The notes under the pieces: generated by a model
Databases searched by the model: none
What the model was told of the DNA's origin: nothing
What the model saw: the letters and a program-made list of their open reading frames with translations, nothing else
Shown here: positions 36,480 through 48,236 of the stretch, piece after piece
How positions within the stretch are numbered: the first letter of the stretch is position 1
Layout: every line of letters begins with the position of its first letter
Source: Escallonia rubra
Taxonomy: Eukaryota > Streptophyta > Magnoliopsida > Escalloniales > Escalloniaceae
Direction of reading: 5' to 3'
DNA: 64,000 bases
Assembly (NCBI GenBank): GCA_033065855.1
Contig: JAVXUO010000371.1
Span: 169,779-233,778, forward strand
Made by a program: the position numbers and the translations under genes

Positions 36480-39227
36480 GTGTGTGTGTTGCTTTGGTAG
36501 AATAATTTTTATTTGGCCCGCTAGTGCGGAAATTTGAACTCCGAACTTTAAAGTTCTCAAGACCTTTGTTACTTCACTCACCCCTTAAGATTTGTATGAA
36601 TCAATGTTGAGAATTGATATTTGTGCTTTTCATTTTACTCCACTTCGGCTGGAGATACTCTCTATCCACACTTATATATCATTTTTCGGTCACAAGGTAC
36701 GCCTCTTGTTTATGGGCAAGAGAAGAAATAACTTAAAAGATGAAGAGTCGTGCATTTTCTATATAAAATAAATGCGACAACATTTATTGGTTTTAGGTCA
36801 AAATTGTTGTTCATTCAAGAGTAAGATAGTCAAGAAACAACCGTTTTTGTATAACTACGACGAAAGGGAAAGCATAATGATCCAAGAAATGCTCCCATGC
36901 ACTCCATAGAAATTATGTCATAACATTTGACAGACTGATGTGAATCAAAGGATCCAGAGCCAATGCACTTTCTCCTATCTAAACTGCAAAACCATCCAAC
37001 AAAAAGGCTAGAAAAAGAGAATGCAAAAAGGAAGTGTTGACTTAAACTGAACGATAAGTCTGCTATCTAGACCTAAAAAGAACAACCCATTCGCTTACCA
37101 GTACTGCACAACGCATTGCTTCCCTTTCTTCCATGTGTGTCACTTTGATATCGGCATGTCTCATTATGCTGTAATCAACTTCATAGTCGCCCTCACAACG
37201 TATATAAGCCAGTGAATATTTTGGTCACACCAGAGTAAATGGTCACGTCCTCTGATACGAATCTTTCAAGCTGGATTTCAAATTCTGAAGTTGTTAAATA
37301 AAACTCATGGAATCCAACCTCGGACAAACGGAGAATTGTCAAACAAAGGCAGCATCCTTCTACATTCTACTGAATGGACACACAATAAATTAGCTAGCAG
37401 TCCAGTACCAAGCATCTTTCAAGTAGATCATGTAAATTAAGGGAAGAAACAATCGCGTCTTCATATAGATATAAGTCTGTTTGCACCACAAAATATATTT
37501 TTCACTAATAAGTTCACTTTGATTAAATGCCATTAAATGACATTTACTTTTATTATTTCTGAAAAGATAATGGAAGATTCAAGAAGTGAAAGAAACCAAC
37601 TTTTGAAAATGTGTCCCTATTGATAAGGATAAGTGTGCTTGGTTACTTATTAGTGTGTAGTTATTTTCTAAGTGGGTAGAGTGAGTAGTTTCTTGTAATG
37701 ATAGTTATTTTCTACAAAGCTTCTAGTATATATAGCGAGTCAAAGAAGAAGCAAGACACACACAATCAATCATCAACTAGACAAATTAGTTTTTTTTTTC
37801 TTTATTTAGTTTAGAGGCTTTTGCTGCCATCGATAGGAAGTTCAGTTTCCAGACTTGGAAACATTGTTGTGTAAACATTCGCAATCAATCGAAAGCACTT
37901 TTCGTCATTTATGGGCGCGCGGTCTTTTGCATGCAATTTCCATCTCTTCGTCGAAATTTCTCGCTTTCAGGGAAATCCCCAGGCTCGAGGGGCAAAAAAG
38001 ATCTCGCACTTTTAATCGATCGTGCCGCCGGTACACCGATCGATAGTGAGTTTGCCCAGCAGCGCAAACAAAGTCTCTGGTGCACCTGGGAGGTTGTTGC
38101 CACAGCAACTGCACAGCCAGTTCTTGGAGGACTTTGACTGTTGCCAGTAGGTTCAGTTACCAAGTTTTCAAGCCACGGGGCATCTGGTTCTCCACTCTCT
38201 CATCTTAGTGAAGGCTGGCTAAGGAAACCGCTTCAACAGCCAATTAGAATCTTTAAGCTGGATTTGACGTTCCAAGAAAGTAAACAGTTAATGAAAGCAA
38301 CCAAATAGGTTGATTAACAGCACGTCAAATGAGCAAAGCTATGAATTGAAAATATGACAGGCCTCGCCATTTACATCTGGACCACAAAACGAAACAGAAC
38401 GAGGAACGACAAACAAAGGGCTTCTACTGTAGCGGTTAGGACATTTGTGTACATGTGTTGAATTGCCTCTTTGCAATTAATATGGAGAAGTACTGCTGAT
38501 GATGATAAGATTTTACATGGCAGTTGGTCTTACAAACTGTTAAGATACTCAGGAATTGATCGGTAATCATCCAGAGGCTATGGAAATCCTAGCAAAAGAA
38601 TAAACAAGGGAGGGGCCAAGGAAATGCCAACATCTCTGACTGCTCAACCATTTAGTGTACCGAGGTACCTTCCTACCGAAAATGTTTAAGACCAGTTATG
38701 CATGTTTTTTCAGTTTCTTCCTATGGGAAGGGAGCACACTGAAATAGAACGAAATGTCTCACAATAGTTCAAAAGTATATAGCAAACTTCTTTGTTTGTT
38801 TATCCCTTTTCCTTCCTTAATAACCAGATGGTGTATGAATTGAGCAACAAACTTCAAAAGAAAATGTATGACTTGATGTTAAATGAGCAAATAAATCTGC
38901 TCTTTAAAGGGCCTGCTGAAGCTGAGAAGATATGCTAAAAGAAGAGTGAATCCGAATCTTTCAAAGTACAGAGCCAGACAATCTAAACTAGCACTATATA
39001 TATGTTTACCATCACGAGCCTGCATCTTATTCAGGAATTACGCTGTAGGAACACCTTGAAAGCCACACGCTTCTTAGAGTAGGGTGTACTTATTCCTATT
39101 AGGCAGAATCCCTTTCTGGATCATTTCTTTGATGAGTCGATCTCAAAGCCTCTTTTCCTTATATTCTTAATTTCAGGATGCCTTGCAACAAACTGTCGTC
39201 ACATACAACGTCACATCGTGAATCTTA

Positions 39228-39532
39228 GGTCCCGTACATTTACGAAATTCGTTTTCTGTTTTAGCAATGATGATGAAAAAGATTCATTTTTTTTACGTAC
39301 TTTTATCATTTTATATTTTCGTTTTGGATAAAATTACTCAAATAGTAACAAAAAACTGAAAACACCTCAAATGTGTTTTCAACTTTTTTTCACTCAAACT
39401 TAACCCAATATAAGAAAAAATAGCTAAATTTTTTTTGGTGAAAATGATAGAAGTACATGAACGGATTTTCAAACTGAATATGAAAATCATGAAGATAAAA
39501 ATAGAAAACAAATATTGTAAGCGTACGGGACC
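39228..39532. mobile_element. Tourist-like miniature element (PIF/Harbinger type)
   Basis: A 305-bp element with inverted ends: GGTCCCGTAC at the left and GTACGGGACC at the right, followed inward by similar AT-rich arms. It is flanked by the trinucleotide TTA on both sides (39225-39227 and 39533-39535), the target duplication typical of PIF/Harbinger elements. There is no coding capacity. The ends match over 10 bases exactly and imperfectly beyond. Confidence 0.75.
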
Positions 39533-40005
39533 TTAGTTTCCATGTTGTCAGAGACATTAATTGCCCTATCCATTTGGCCACGTAGACAATAGCCATTTAT
39601 TTTCAGTATCGTCTCGTGCTTTATCCATCATCCCATCTTTGCAAGTAGCATCTAATACGGTGTTGACTGTAACGACATCCCGTAAAACTCCATTAGTCAC
39701 AATTTTAACTAAAACATTTTTGTGGCTTCTATGCATTGGCCCGAACTACACAAGCCATGTACAAGATCATGTTTCAGTGTTTTTTGAATCGCTGCTTCTA
39801 ATAAATCAAATGATTGTCCAGTACTCCCTCGTTTGCAAAGAGCATTTATAAAGATGTGAAAGCTCTAATATCTAGTGATAATCCACAGACCACACAATCC
39901 GTCATGATGTCAAAAAAAAAAAAACTTGTGGCTTCTCTTCATTGACATTGCATTAAGCGCTTATTAGACAGATAAATCGCACAACACTTGCAGCATCAAA
40001 GAACC

Positions 40006-40087
40006 GTCGATATGTCCGAGTGGTTAAGGAGACAGACTTGAAATCTGTTGGGCTTCGCCCGCGCAGGTTCGAACCCTGCTGTCGACG
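40006..40087 (+). tRNA. trnS-UGA: tRNA-Ser (anticodon UGA)
   Basis: An 82-nt gene that folds as a class II tRNA. The acceptor stem GTCGATA pairs with TGTCGAC (one G-U) and the discriminator is G. The D arm contains the A box TGTCCGAGTGGTTAAGG. The anticodon stem ACAGA/TCTGT encloses CTTGAAA with anticodon TGA at 40039-40041. A long variable arm (GGGCTTCGCCC) identifies serine, and the T arm carries the B box GGTTCGAACCC. No CCA is encoded and there is no intron, as expected for a nuclear tRNA-Ser. Confidence 0.97.
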
Positions 40088-40834
40088 ATGCGGAGCATAT
40101 TTTTCAACTACTTAGACTTGGTCTGTCCAAAAAAAAAATAAACCATTAATCACACTTGCGTTTTGTATTTCACATATCAACCATTTTACCCTTGAAATGT
40201 TTTTGGGACTCAAAATTCTCCTACTACCGTCACTTTGACAAATCAAGCTAATCCCCAAAATCAACACTATTGTCGCCCACTACCAAGGCTTCAAACCCCA
40301 CCGTCGATCACCATCACCGCTACCATATTTTTTATGTATCATCACGAGTTTTGACGTACTTATACACGCAATGACACACATCTAAGATCTTCGGAGTGGG
40401 TTTCTGGTGAATCTGGTGCGTTGGTTATGAAATTAGTTGGCTTCACACTAATGTTAGGTGAAACCAACTAATATTTGCTTCTTCAATAACAACTTTATGT
40501 GAACTCAGCTAAAAATGATATGGGTTTGGCTCCACGTCAGGGTGAAATTTTTGCAAAAAGGGCCACCGGAAGAGATCTGAATATTTTATAGCCGCTTAAA
40601 TAACTTCGGTTGTTCTTTATTCCGACCTTCTACAAAATTTCAATTGTACGGGTAGAGAGAAGAGAAAAGGTAGTTGGACACACTTTGGTGTCATTTGCTA
40701 ATTTGCTGCTTACTTATCGTATATATTCTTGATGTCTTAAATTTGCAAGTTTTTAGCGTTAGGCAATAGGATTTTTACATTTCCGAACAACATGAAATCA
40801 GTTGTTTTCCTTAAAATTTTACGTTTCTTCTATC

Positions 40835-41030
40835 CAGGGGCGGAATCAGGATTTTTTTTCAGGGGGTGTAAAAAATATATCGAATTTACCAAAAAAATTT
40901 ATTAGTAAAATACTAGTAAATTAAGAATTAGTAAGTAAATTAACCAAACATTTTTTCTAATATCTGTATAATCACTGAAATTCAATTAAAATTTAAGAAC
41001 TTATCTCACAGTCAGTAGTGCAGAGTACTG
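40835..41030. mobile_element. Left-end fragment of a CAGGGGCGG-type element
   Basis: CAGGGGCGGAATCAGG resembles the left end of the element at 62285 (CAGGGGCGGAGCCC) and, inverted, the right end at 55101-55113 (GGATCCACCCCTG). The following AT-rich part shows no right end. It is a fragment of unknown class. Confidence 0.35.
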
Positions 41031-41089
41031 AGTAGCCTCAGTCTGTACTTCCAGTTCCAGATCTGGTTAGACCGTCGGAGTGAGTCACA

Positions 41090-41345
41090 GACTCATGGTC
41101 GTCGCCTCGTCGGTCAGCGTCTCGGTGGCCGGTGCTCGATGAGGTCGTCTTCGTTCGTAAGTCCGTCACGATTGTCAAGCTATCAAGGTCGCGGTCGGAG
41201 TGAGTTTGCCGTCGTCACGACGGTCACGGTTCAGATCTGGTCACAGTCCACAGGCTCACCGTCACGGTCGTCGGTCGGAGACTCGGAGTGAGTGTGAGTC
41301 ACCGGTCGACGGTCACGACCTGAGCCTCAGTCCTCACCGGTCACG
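41090..41345. repeat. Irregular CGGTCACGG-motif block
   Basis: Short motifs CGGTCGG, GTCACGGTC, GTCGTCGGTC and GGAGTGAGT recur in shuffled order over about 250 bases just upstream of the NTF2 leader. The composition differs sharply from the AT-rich DNA on the left. It could be a decayed minisatellite or transposon interior. Confidence 0.5.
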
Positions 41346-41347
41346 GG

Positions 41348-41630
41348 GAGAGAGAGAGAGAGAGAGAGAGAGGTGACTGTCTCGGGGGACGGGGTCTCGT
41401 GGAAGGGGATACAATTCCCGAAAAGTGCAATTCCCGAAAACTACATGTTTTACCCGTAGCCGGCCGAGTTAACTCGCCGGGTTGCCCTGCCCAAACAAAC
41501 CCGCAAAAGGGTCCCACCCTGAAAAACCTAGCTTGTAATTTCAGCGAACACCGGAGACAGAAATTGAAAAACCGAAGCCATTGGGTGACGAGAGATAAGC
41601 TTTCACCTCTCTCTCTCTCTCTCTCTCTCT
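41348..41630. repeat. Facing (AG)n and (CT)n microsatellites around the NTF2 leader
   Basis: (AG)13 at about 41348-41373 and (CT)12 at 41607-41630 face each other across some 230 bases. The CT run ends 20 bases before the NTF2 start codon, so it is in the 5' UTR. CT runs in plant leaders are common. Confidence 0.85.
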
Positions 41631-41649
41631 GCGCAGCATTAAGAAAGAA

Positions 41650-44600
41650 ATGGATCCGGACGCCGTAGCGAAGATATTCGTGGAGCACTACTACACGACG
41701 TTCGATACGAACCGGGCGGGGCTGGCGAACCTATACCAGGACGGCTCGATGTTGACCTTCGAGGGGCAGCAGATCCTGGGCGCTCAGAACATCGTCTCCA
41801 AGCTCGCCTCCCTTCCCTTCGACCAGTGCAAGCACACCATCGCCACCGTCGATTGCCAGCCCTCTGGCCCCGCCGGCGGCATGCTCGTCTTCGTCAGCGG
41901 CCACCTCCGGCTCTCTGGCGAACAGCACGAACTCAAGTTCAGCCAGGTATTTCGTCAAACACCTTCCGTGCCATCATAGCAGGTGCATATTCAGATGCTT
42001 GTTTGCTATTTGGGTGCCTAATTTGTGGTTTGATTAAGTATTTATTGTCGATTTGATTTGTATGCTCCCCAGTTTAGTCGGCAACTTTCGCAAACACCTT
42101 GCGTGGGAATATATCGAGTGCATCTTTAGTTGCTTATTCGATGATTTGGGTGCCTAATTTGTGGTCTTGATTACGTCTTTGGTCGATTGCTTGTCATATG
42201 CTCTCTGGTCGAGTAAGGTGTTCCATACGGTCATAATGTGTATACCATAGTGTATTTCTTGGAGGTTAATTTGCTGTTTCGGGTGCCTAATGTGTGGTTT
42301 GATTGTGTATCTATGGTCGAGTAATACTTAGATCTCAACATAGTGAACATACGAATGTGTCAACTATCAGGTGCATATTTGGATGCTTATTTGCTGATCT
42401 GGGTGCTTAATGTGTGTCCATTACCAATATTTTAGCCGACTCGTTAGATTTGATTGATGTCATTCTTGGTGTTTTGGGTCTTGTGTTGATTATTAATTCT
42501 TGGACTGATAAGTGGACATATGGTTATTTTTCTGCACCACCGTGTCTTAGACACGACATCAAGATTTGGTCTAGTTGATAAAAGTATTAGACCCTGTTAA
42601 TGCTTCATCATGTCTTAGTGACGGGGTAAACACTCAACGATTTATACATTTTATTTAGTTTGGAGATTGGATGTATACAGAGTTTTATTGACGTTTAGAG
42701 AAGTTACACACCCAGGGCTGGTTCCACTATCATCTCCATTTATTGGAGATTTAGACTCGTTGTGTTTTCGATCCATGCAACTAGGAATCTACAAAGAGGG
42801 AAATTATTTAGGTGGGGTGTATCTACCACGCTATCAGCAATGATGGTCAATTGATGCTCGCAAACAAGCAAAAGCAGGGACGTGTACATGCAGTCAATGT
42901 TTGCACCGAGGCCCAATTTTGGTTGCAATTTTTCTTGTTTGCAGTTGATGACGTGGTGGAGACTCCTCACCTAAGTCTTCTTCCTGTAGTATGTACGTTA
43001 GGGGACATATCAGTGGCTTATTTGCTAAATTAGGTGCTTATTGTGTCGATACAACTGTGGTCGATCTGATGCTAAGATTTGAATGATACAGATCATTTAA
43101 TTCTTGATGCTTTTGGACTTGTGTTGATCACTGAGGTTCTGGACTGATGAGTAGATATACGACTTTTTTCCCCATACCTGTTTATGTAAAGTTGTGTTAC
43201 ACGTAAATTAGGAAATTACTCGATGAGTCAAGCCAATTATTTGGCCTGTTTGATTGCTCTCGGTTAACAATTTATTTATATACAAACCCATATATCTGTT
43301 ATGGATCGAACTTTTTTGATAGTTTGATGGACGGTTAGAGGAATGGCATACCTTGGGTTGGCCCCACTACTCATCTTCTGTAATCTCAAGATCTTGCAAA
43401 TTTTGGGTTTTGCATAATGTTGCGCCTGCTTCCTAAGCCCACATCTCAATCATCAAGGAAGAGGAAAGTGTGGAAAGTAAAAGATAAATCCCCAGAAGAC
43501 AACACTGCAGCATTGTGTTGACGTTTTAATGTTCTCACTTCTCCAAAATAACATTGACAATAGATGTGTGATTTCCTTTAGTCCTTTATACCCTAAAGAT
43601 TCTTATGTTAATGGACGTGTAAGGTCCTGATGCACTTGATATGTTAATATCTGCTGTAAGATCCCGATGCACTTGATCATAGTATCGAGTCTAACTTAGG
43701 GCAGATCTTAAAAGATCAATCAACATAAGAAATATTAAAAGTTGGAACTTACGGAAAATCAATCGATACTGTTATGCTAAAATACTTAGTCCTGATGAGT
43801 GACGGCTCAAAGACATCAACGTGCTGGTGTCCAATGGGTTTAGATATTATTAGGTTTAGAAAGCGGTGCAACATAAGGCATAGTTATTACTATCGTGTGA
43901 CTCGTGACTCGAATAACTTGACTCCGTCTGATTCAAGTTGTGTGTGAATCGTTGGCGGACCCCTTTTTTATCGGCACTTGCGATGACCTGTTATGTTTAG
44001 TTTATGCTGTTCTTTTCGCATCTACCAGATAGGTGACGTTGATACTTCTTGTGGATGACAATTGGTATGATTCGCTGCCTTACGAGGGCAAGTCGGATTT
44101 TGATCAGATTTCAGAATTTTACTGATTGAAATATTGATTCAACTGAGTCACGTGGCTGCTATCTATTGCCTTCATTTTTAGTCCTGTTTGGCATACATCG
44201 GTACAGCAAGTACAGTTCCAGCTGTAAATCTGGCTTGGAAAGTGTAAGATTCAGTAACCATTTGAAGATAGATTCATCATAGAGAGAAACTGAGTAGATT
44301 ATCATATTGCACTGTGATTATTGAAAGGTTGTTAGGTGTTATTAGGATTTCAGGAGAGCTTGGTTCATTTGTAAATCAACAAGATATGGCCTAGTGGAAG
44401 TCCACATCTTTTTTCCCTGTTCAGGGTTGGTGGACTTGCCCTTTACAGTTAGTGAAGTACAGGCTGGAATATACTTGCTGTCCAGCTGCATGCCAATGGG
44501 GAGTAAAGGTAAAGGAAATTGTTGGGTCGTAAGTGATTATATTATTGGAGCACGTCACTCAGTTGCAGCACATCAGACCTGCCTTCTCTAAAGCCAAGAC

Positions 44601-45724
44601 AATTTTGTCGGCAACTATCGGAATTAACAGGCCACCAGCAAGCTTTTAGGTGAATTTCAGTTCTGCAATTTAAGCTGGTTTCAGCGGTCCAGCCATCAAT
44701 TCAATTCACCCCTACGTCGTAATTGGAGGGGAGAATTGAACTGAATCATGCATTACAGTCGTGAATTTTACATTCTAACGACTACGGTGAAGGGTAAAAA
44801 AAACAAAAAGAAGCACTATAAAAAAATGCTTCAAGTTAAATATTCAAAAGTAAACCATTTCTTGTCTTGTTATTTTAATAAGCAAATTAAGCATTCTTGA
44901 GAGCTTTATGAACATCGCCGTACAATCTTCCAAGCATCACCCAGGGGCTTAAAGTAACAATGCTAGATTCGGAAAATTGCTCACACACTCTCCATTGTCA
45001 ATATAATGTCCTGCCAATGTACTAATCAATAAGATATGGTGGTGTCTGTGAATTTTTTCTTGAATTAAAGCAGTTTTTTTTCCACTTCTGCAGCTATAGT
45101 GATAGGGACGAAAGAAATTGGATAGCAATTGAATTTGAGGACAAGTAATTTGCGATATTGTTAATTTAGTTACTTTCCTAAATTTAGGTTCACGTTATTT
45201 GATTATTTCATGGTATTTGATTAGTTGGATTTTTAGAGTCATATTTGGTACTTCAAGAAATTTAGCTTATTTGAGGGTTTCCTGCTTCCTTTTTAAACAT
45301 AGAAACAAGGTTGAACAGTTTTGATGATGAGATGGTCGAGTGATTTGTTTCTTTCAAAGTCATAACACTGACAACTCGTTTGAGTTAGTTTGTATGTGGG
45401 TTCTCCTTCTTCTAAATCTAGAAGGTACAGGACCAGTACAAGGGATTCAACCAATTTTTTATGAACTAGAGATGATTAACTCATTCTAGACTGGGGTGCA
45501 GTTTTGATGCTGGAGAAAATAGCTATTTTCTAGTATCTTTCTTGTCTCAATACTGTATTATAGGTGGATATGCCTTTCTAGTGCTTGTGACCATCCTACT
45601 TTTCATTGTATTTTACCTAATCTTACGTGTCTGCCTTCTTGGTGAACAGATGTTCCACTTGATGCCAACGCCGCAAGGATCCTTCTATGTGTTTAACGAC
45701 ATATTCCGCTTGAATTATGCCTGA
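41650..45724 (+). CDS. NTF2: Nuclear transport factor 2
   Basis: Small homodimeric factor that carries Ran-GDP back into the nucleus through FxFG nucleoporins. Exon 1 is 41650-41946 and exon 2 is 45650-45724; 372 nt, 123 residues, normal length. It begins MDPDAVAKIFVEHYYTTFDT, has LANLYQDGSMLTFEGQQILG and IVSKLASLPFDQCKHTIATV (the core beta-sheet and Ran-binding region), then DCQPS and LVFVSGHLRLSGEQHELKFS, and ends in exon 2 with MFHLMPTPQGSFYVFNDIFR. The splice after FSQ fits other plant NTF2 genes in having few introns. The single intron is 3.7 kb and contains degenerate local duplications. The start lies just after a CT-rich leader. Identification is secure. Confidence 0.95.
41980..42425. 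repeat. Degenerate tandem array in the NTF2 intron
   Basis: Four units, starting near 41980, 42113, 42262 and 42369, share the pattern GCTTATTTGCTGATTTGGG then TGCCTAATTTGTGGTTTGAT and TGGTCGA, with a period of roughly 110-140 bases and many substitutions. A fifth weak unit lies near 43010. Confidence 0.65.
42369..43390. repeat. Segmental duplication inside the NTF2 intron, about 640 bp apart
   Basis: The order of motifs in 42369-42720 (GCTTATTTGCT, then TTCTTGGTGTTTTGG.CTTGTGTTGAT, GGACTGATAAGTGGACATA, then GGCTGGTTCCACTA.CATCT) is repeated in 43005-43390 (GCTTATTTGCT, TTCTTGATGCTTTTGGACTT, GGACTGATGAGTAGATATA, GGTTGGCCCCACTACTCATC). It is diverged, by eye perhaps 70 percent identical where it aligns. 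Confidence 0.5.
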
Positions 45725-46276
45725 AGGGCTAGGGGCCGTTCTAGAACTCGGCTGAGGAGTGTTACTTGGATTAGGTGTCCAGTTCCTCAGACACCACAAG
45801 CCTGATGAATCGATATACCTATTAAGTACCTGAAAACTTCGAATCAAAATTTCCTGCTTATTTTCATTTGTTTGAAGTTATTGAACTGCTTTGTGTTATG
45901 ATTGGGTGAATTGGTTGTACTTTGGGGTGATGAAATGTCCCAACTGATGAGTAATGGCGATTCTCACCTCAGAATAAGCTTTGTGAATTTTCACTCGGTG
46001 CCTTCAAACCTTTCCGTCAGATTTATGGAGAGGAATAGAGGAAGAAGATGGATCTTAATGGGAAGTAGCCATACAAGCCTCACTTAAGACACTAAAAGAA
46101 CAAAAGTAAGGGGCATTTGGGTAAATTTCTATAATCCATCTTGATACGCTGTACTATTACAATAATGCCGTTGATATATGAAATATACATATAGGTTAGT
46201 TAGTTTTATTTTTGTTTTTAAAGGTCATCATTAATAAGTCTCTTTTTTTTTTGGTAATAAGTCTCTTTTTAAACGG
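45725..46276. other. NTF2 3' flank
   Basis: NTF2 3' UTR and spacer. A TAATAAGTCTCTTTTT direct repeat (46232 and 46255) is described as a finding. No gene is seen. Confidence 0.5.
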
Positions 46277-46285
46277 TTAAAAATA

Positions 46286-47327
46286 GGCAAAATTGCGTAA
46301 AATACTCCTTTGGTTTGGAGTAGTTGTAAAAACACCTCTGTGTTACAAAAATTGCAAAAAGACACATGAAATAGTAAAAGTGTTGCACTGTAAAAATTCC
46401 GTAAGAGAATGGTGAAAAAGGCTAAATTGCCCTTTTATATAAATGAGAATGACCCTTTCTTCTCCAGAATGGCCGATTTTCTTCTTCCTTCTTCACGAGA
46501 TCGCTTAGTAGATCGATGGCGGGCTCGCGGCAGCGCAAGTGGGAATCACAGATTGTGGCGCAAGTGGCGGAGCAAACGATGGGATTGTCAGAGTGAACAA
46601 TGGGTCACGAGTATCTTGTTTACCCAAATTGCACAATCTTAGTCTAGGGTTTCAATCGCAGATTGCGATTTGAAATCCTAGATATCGAATTGTTGTGGCC
46701 GCAGCGGGATTATGGTTCGATTTAAGTTTTGAGGTTCAATTAGGGTTCGATTTAAGTTTTGAGGTTCAATTAGGGTTCGATCTAAGTTTGGGGGTTCGAT
46801 TAGGGTTCGAGTTGTTGTGCGATTGGTTTGGGTTTGATGGCTATAGCGGCGATTAGGGTTCGATTGGTTTGGTTTGGGTTTGATGGTTCGATCGGCGATT
46901 GGTTTGAGTTCGATTTAAATTTAGGGGTTTAGTGGGATTAGGGTTCAATTGGTTTGGTTTGGGTTTGATGGTTCGATCGGCCGCTAGGCGCACAAGACTG
47001 GGTGGCGGTGGCGGCGGCGGCGCCGGTTGTTGGTGGCGCAGGTGGCAGATGGGTGGTGGTTGAGGGTGGCTAGGGTTAGGTCTTGGAGGAATTGATAATT
47101 GTTTGAGAGAGATAAAAAGAAGAGGGTATTTTAGTCTTTTAACGTATAAATTTTTTACTACACGCATTGTCCAAGAGCGTGAAAAGCACGCTCTGTTAAT
47201 TTGAATGACTTTTCTAACGGTTGCAACAAATTAAAATAAACGCTAGAGGGATGTCTTTGCAATTTTTGTAACAACAGGGGTGTTTGCAACTACCCCAAAC
47301 TACATGGGTATTTTACGCAATTTTTCC
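46286..47327. mobile_element. Second Mutator-like element, 85-bp inverted repeats, 9-bp duplication
   Basis: The left end GGCAAAATTGCGTAAAATAC continues through GGTTTGGAGTAGTTGTAAA and GTTACAAAAATTGCAAA; the same series is found inverted at the right end down to 47327 (GTATTTTACGCAATTTTTCC). The flanks are TTAAAAATA (46277-46285) and TAAAAAATA (47328-47336), a 9-bp duplication with one mismatch. The interior has no transposase. It contains a 30-bp tandem repeat and a G-rich stretch with GGTGGCGG units (46997-47045). It is a non-autonomous element just left of the DUF3339 cluster. Confidence 0.82.
46714..46832. repeat. 30-bp tandem repeat inside the second Mutator-like element
   Basis: AGGGTTCGATTTAAGTTTTG with AGGTTCAATT repeats about three and a half times with period 30 (copies near 46714, 46744, 46774, 46804). 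Further dispersed GATTAGGGTTCGATTGG motifs continue to about 46960. Confidence 0.85.
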
Positions 47328-48140
47328 TAAAAAATATATTGGTATACTATAGATGCCACTAAACACAGCATCTAATGCAAAGTCGAAACATTTTGTTGCT
47401 AAAACTGTATTGAAGAGACTTTTTGTTTCAGTATAGTGATAATTTACTTTCAAATCATGTTGAAAAGATGAATAAAATGAACTTTAAATTTGGAACTGCT
47501 CATGTATTCCATAAAGCACTTGAAAGCTCTATGCTTTTTGTTTTTTAGTAGTACACTAGGTGAAAAATTCTAATGCTCATTCAATTTATTTTTTTCTAGT
47601 AATATGCAACCTTTGATGAAGTCGATGATTGTTTCCATACTGAAAATCAATTACTTTGTGTGCATGTTTGGTCCCCTGAATGTACATCCTCCTGCTTTTG
47701 TGAACTAGATTGGGACATATCTTCTGGCGTCTAAAGAAGGTGGCGAAACATGATACCTGATCTCCAGCTTCAGAAGTTAGGTATTGGGGGTGCAATGGAT
47801 AATAGAGATCCTCTCTGTCTATTCATGAGTCTGCTTTTCTTAGTTTTTATTCTTACATGAGAATCACACGTTCTCTCATCTCATGAATTTGCATCACCAG
47901 AATTGAAATCCTTATATTTCCAATCTTAAGTCAAGTATCACCAGAATCTTTATGTTGTAAGCAACCCTCAAGTGGCGTTCAGCCTTTAAGCACGGTGCAA
48001 AGCCTGTTTTATGCATTCATTGTCAACAAATGCACCTTCTGGACTAAAATTTGAATCCGAATAGCTTGATTCGGTAACGTTCACTTTTCCCTTTTCCAGT
48101 CACTCGTCTCGCTTGTCTCTTCCTTGGACAACCCGGCATC

Positions 48141-48148
48141 TTTATAAG
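48141..48148 (+). promoter_or_regulatory. TATA box of the first DUF3339 gene
   Basis: TTTATAAG lies 89-96 bases upstream of the start codon at 48237, in a pyrimidine-rich promoter. The distance fits a leader of about 60 bases. Confidence 0.5.
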
Positions 48149-48236
48149 CCCCCTTCTCATAGCCAGATGCAAATCCTCCACCAACAGTTTACCATACGCT
48201 CTTCTTCAAGAGAAGTGAAGTGATTATATTGAGAAG

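Larger units (their letters stand above)
34416..40005. other. Repeat-rich intergenic region without a supported gene
   Basis: About 5.6 kb with no supported protein gene. It holds an inverted-repeat element (35032-35468), a LINE 3' end (35809 onward), an 87-bp tandem duplication (36306-36479), and a Tourist-like element (39228-39532), each listed. The segment 37620-37850 (TATATATAGC, then CACACACAATCAATCATC) has the look of a retroelement long terminal repeat or a promoter, but no partner was found. Short frames near 37855-38160 lack domains. Confidence 0.5.
40088..41345. other. Intergenic region upstream of NTF2
   Basis: T-rich and featureless up to about 40830. A transposon-end-like motif CAGGGGCGGAATCAGG begins at 40835 and is listed separately. 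From about 41090 to 41345 there is an irregular GC-rich stretch built from short CGGTC/GTCACGGTC motifs. No gene is supported. Confidence 0.5.

Noticed and set aside
37620-37850. Possible solo LTR or promoter with TATATATAGC and CAATCAATCATC motifs
   Set aside because: No second LTR, target duplication, primer-binding site or polyprotein was found; kept only as a remark.
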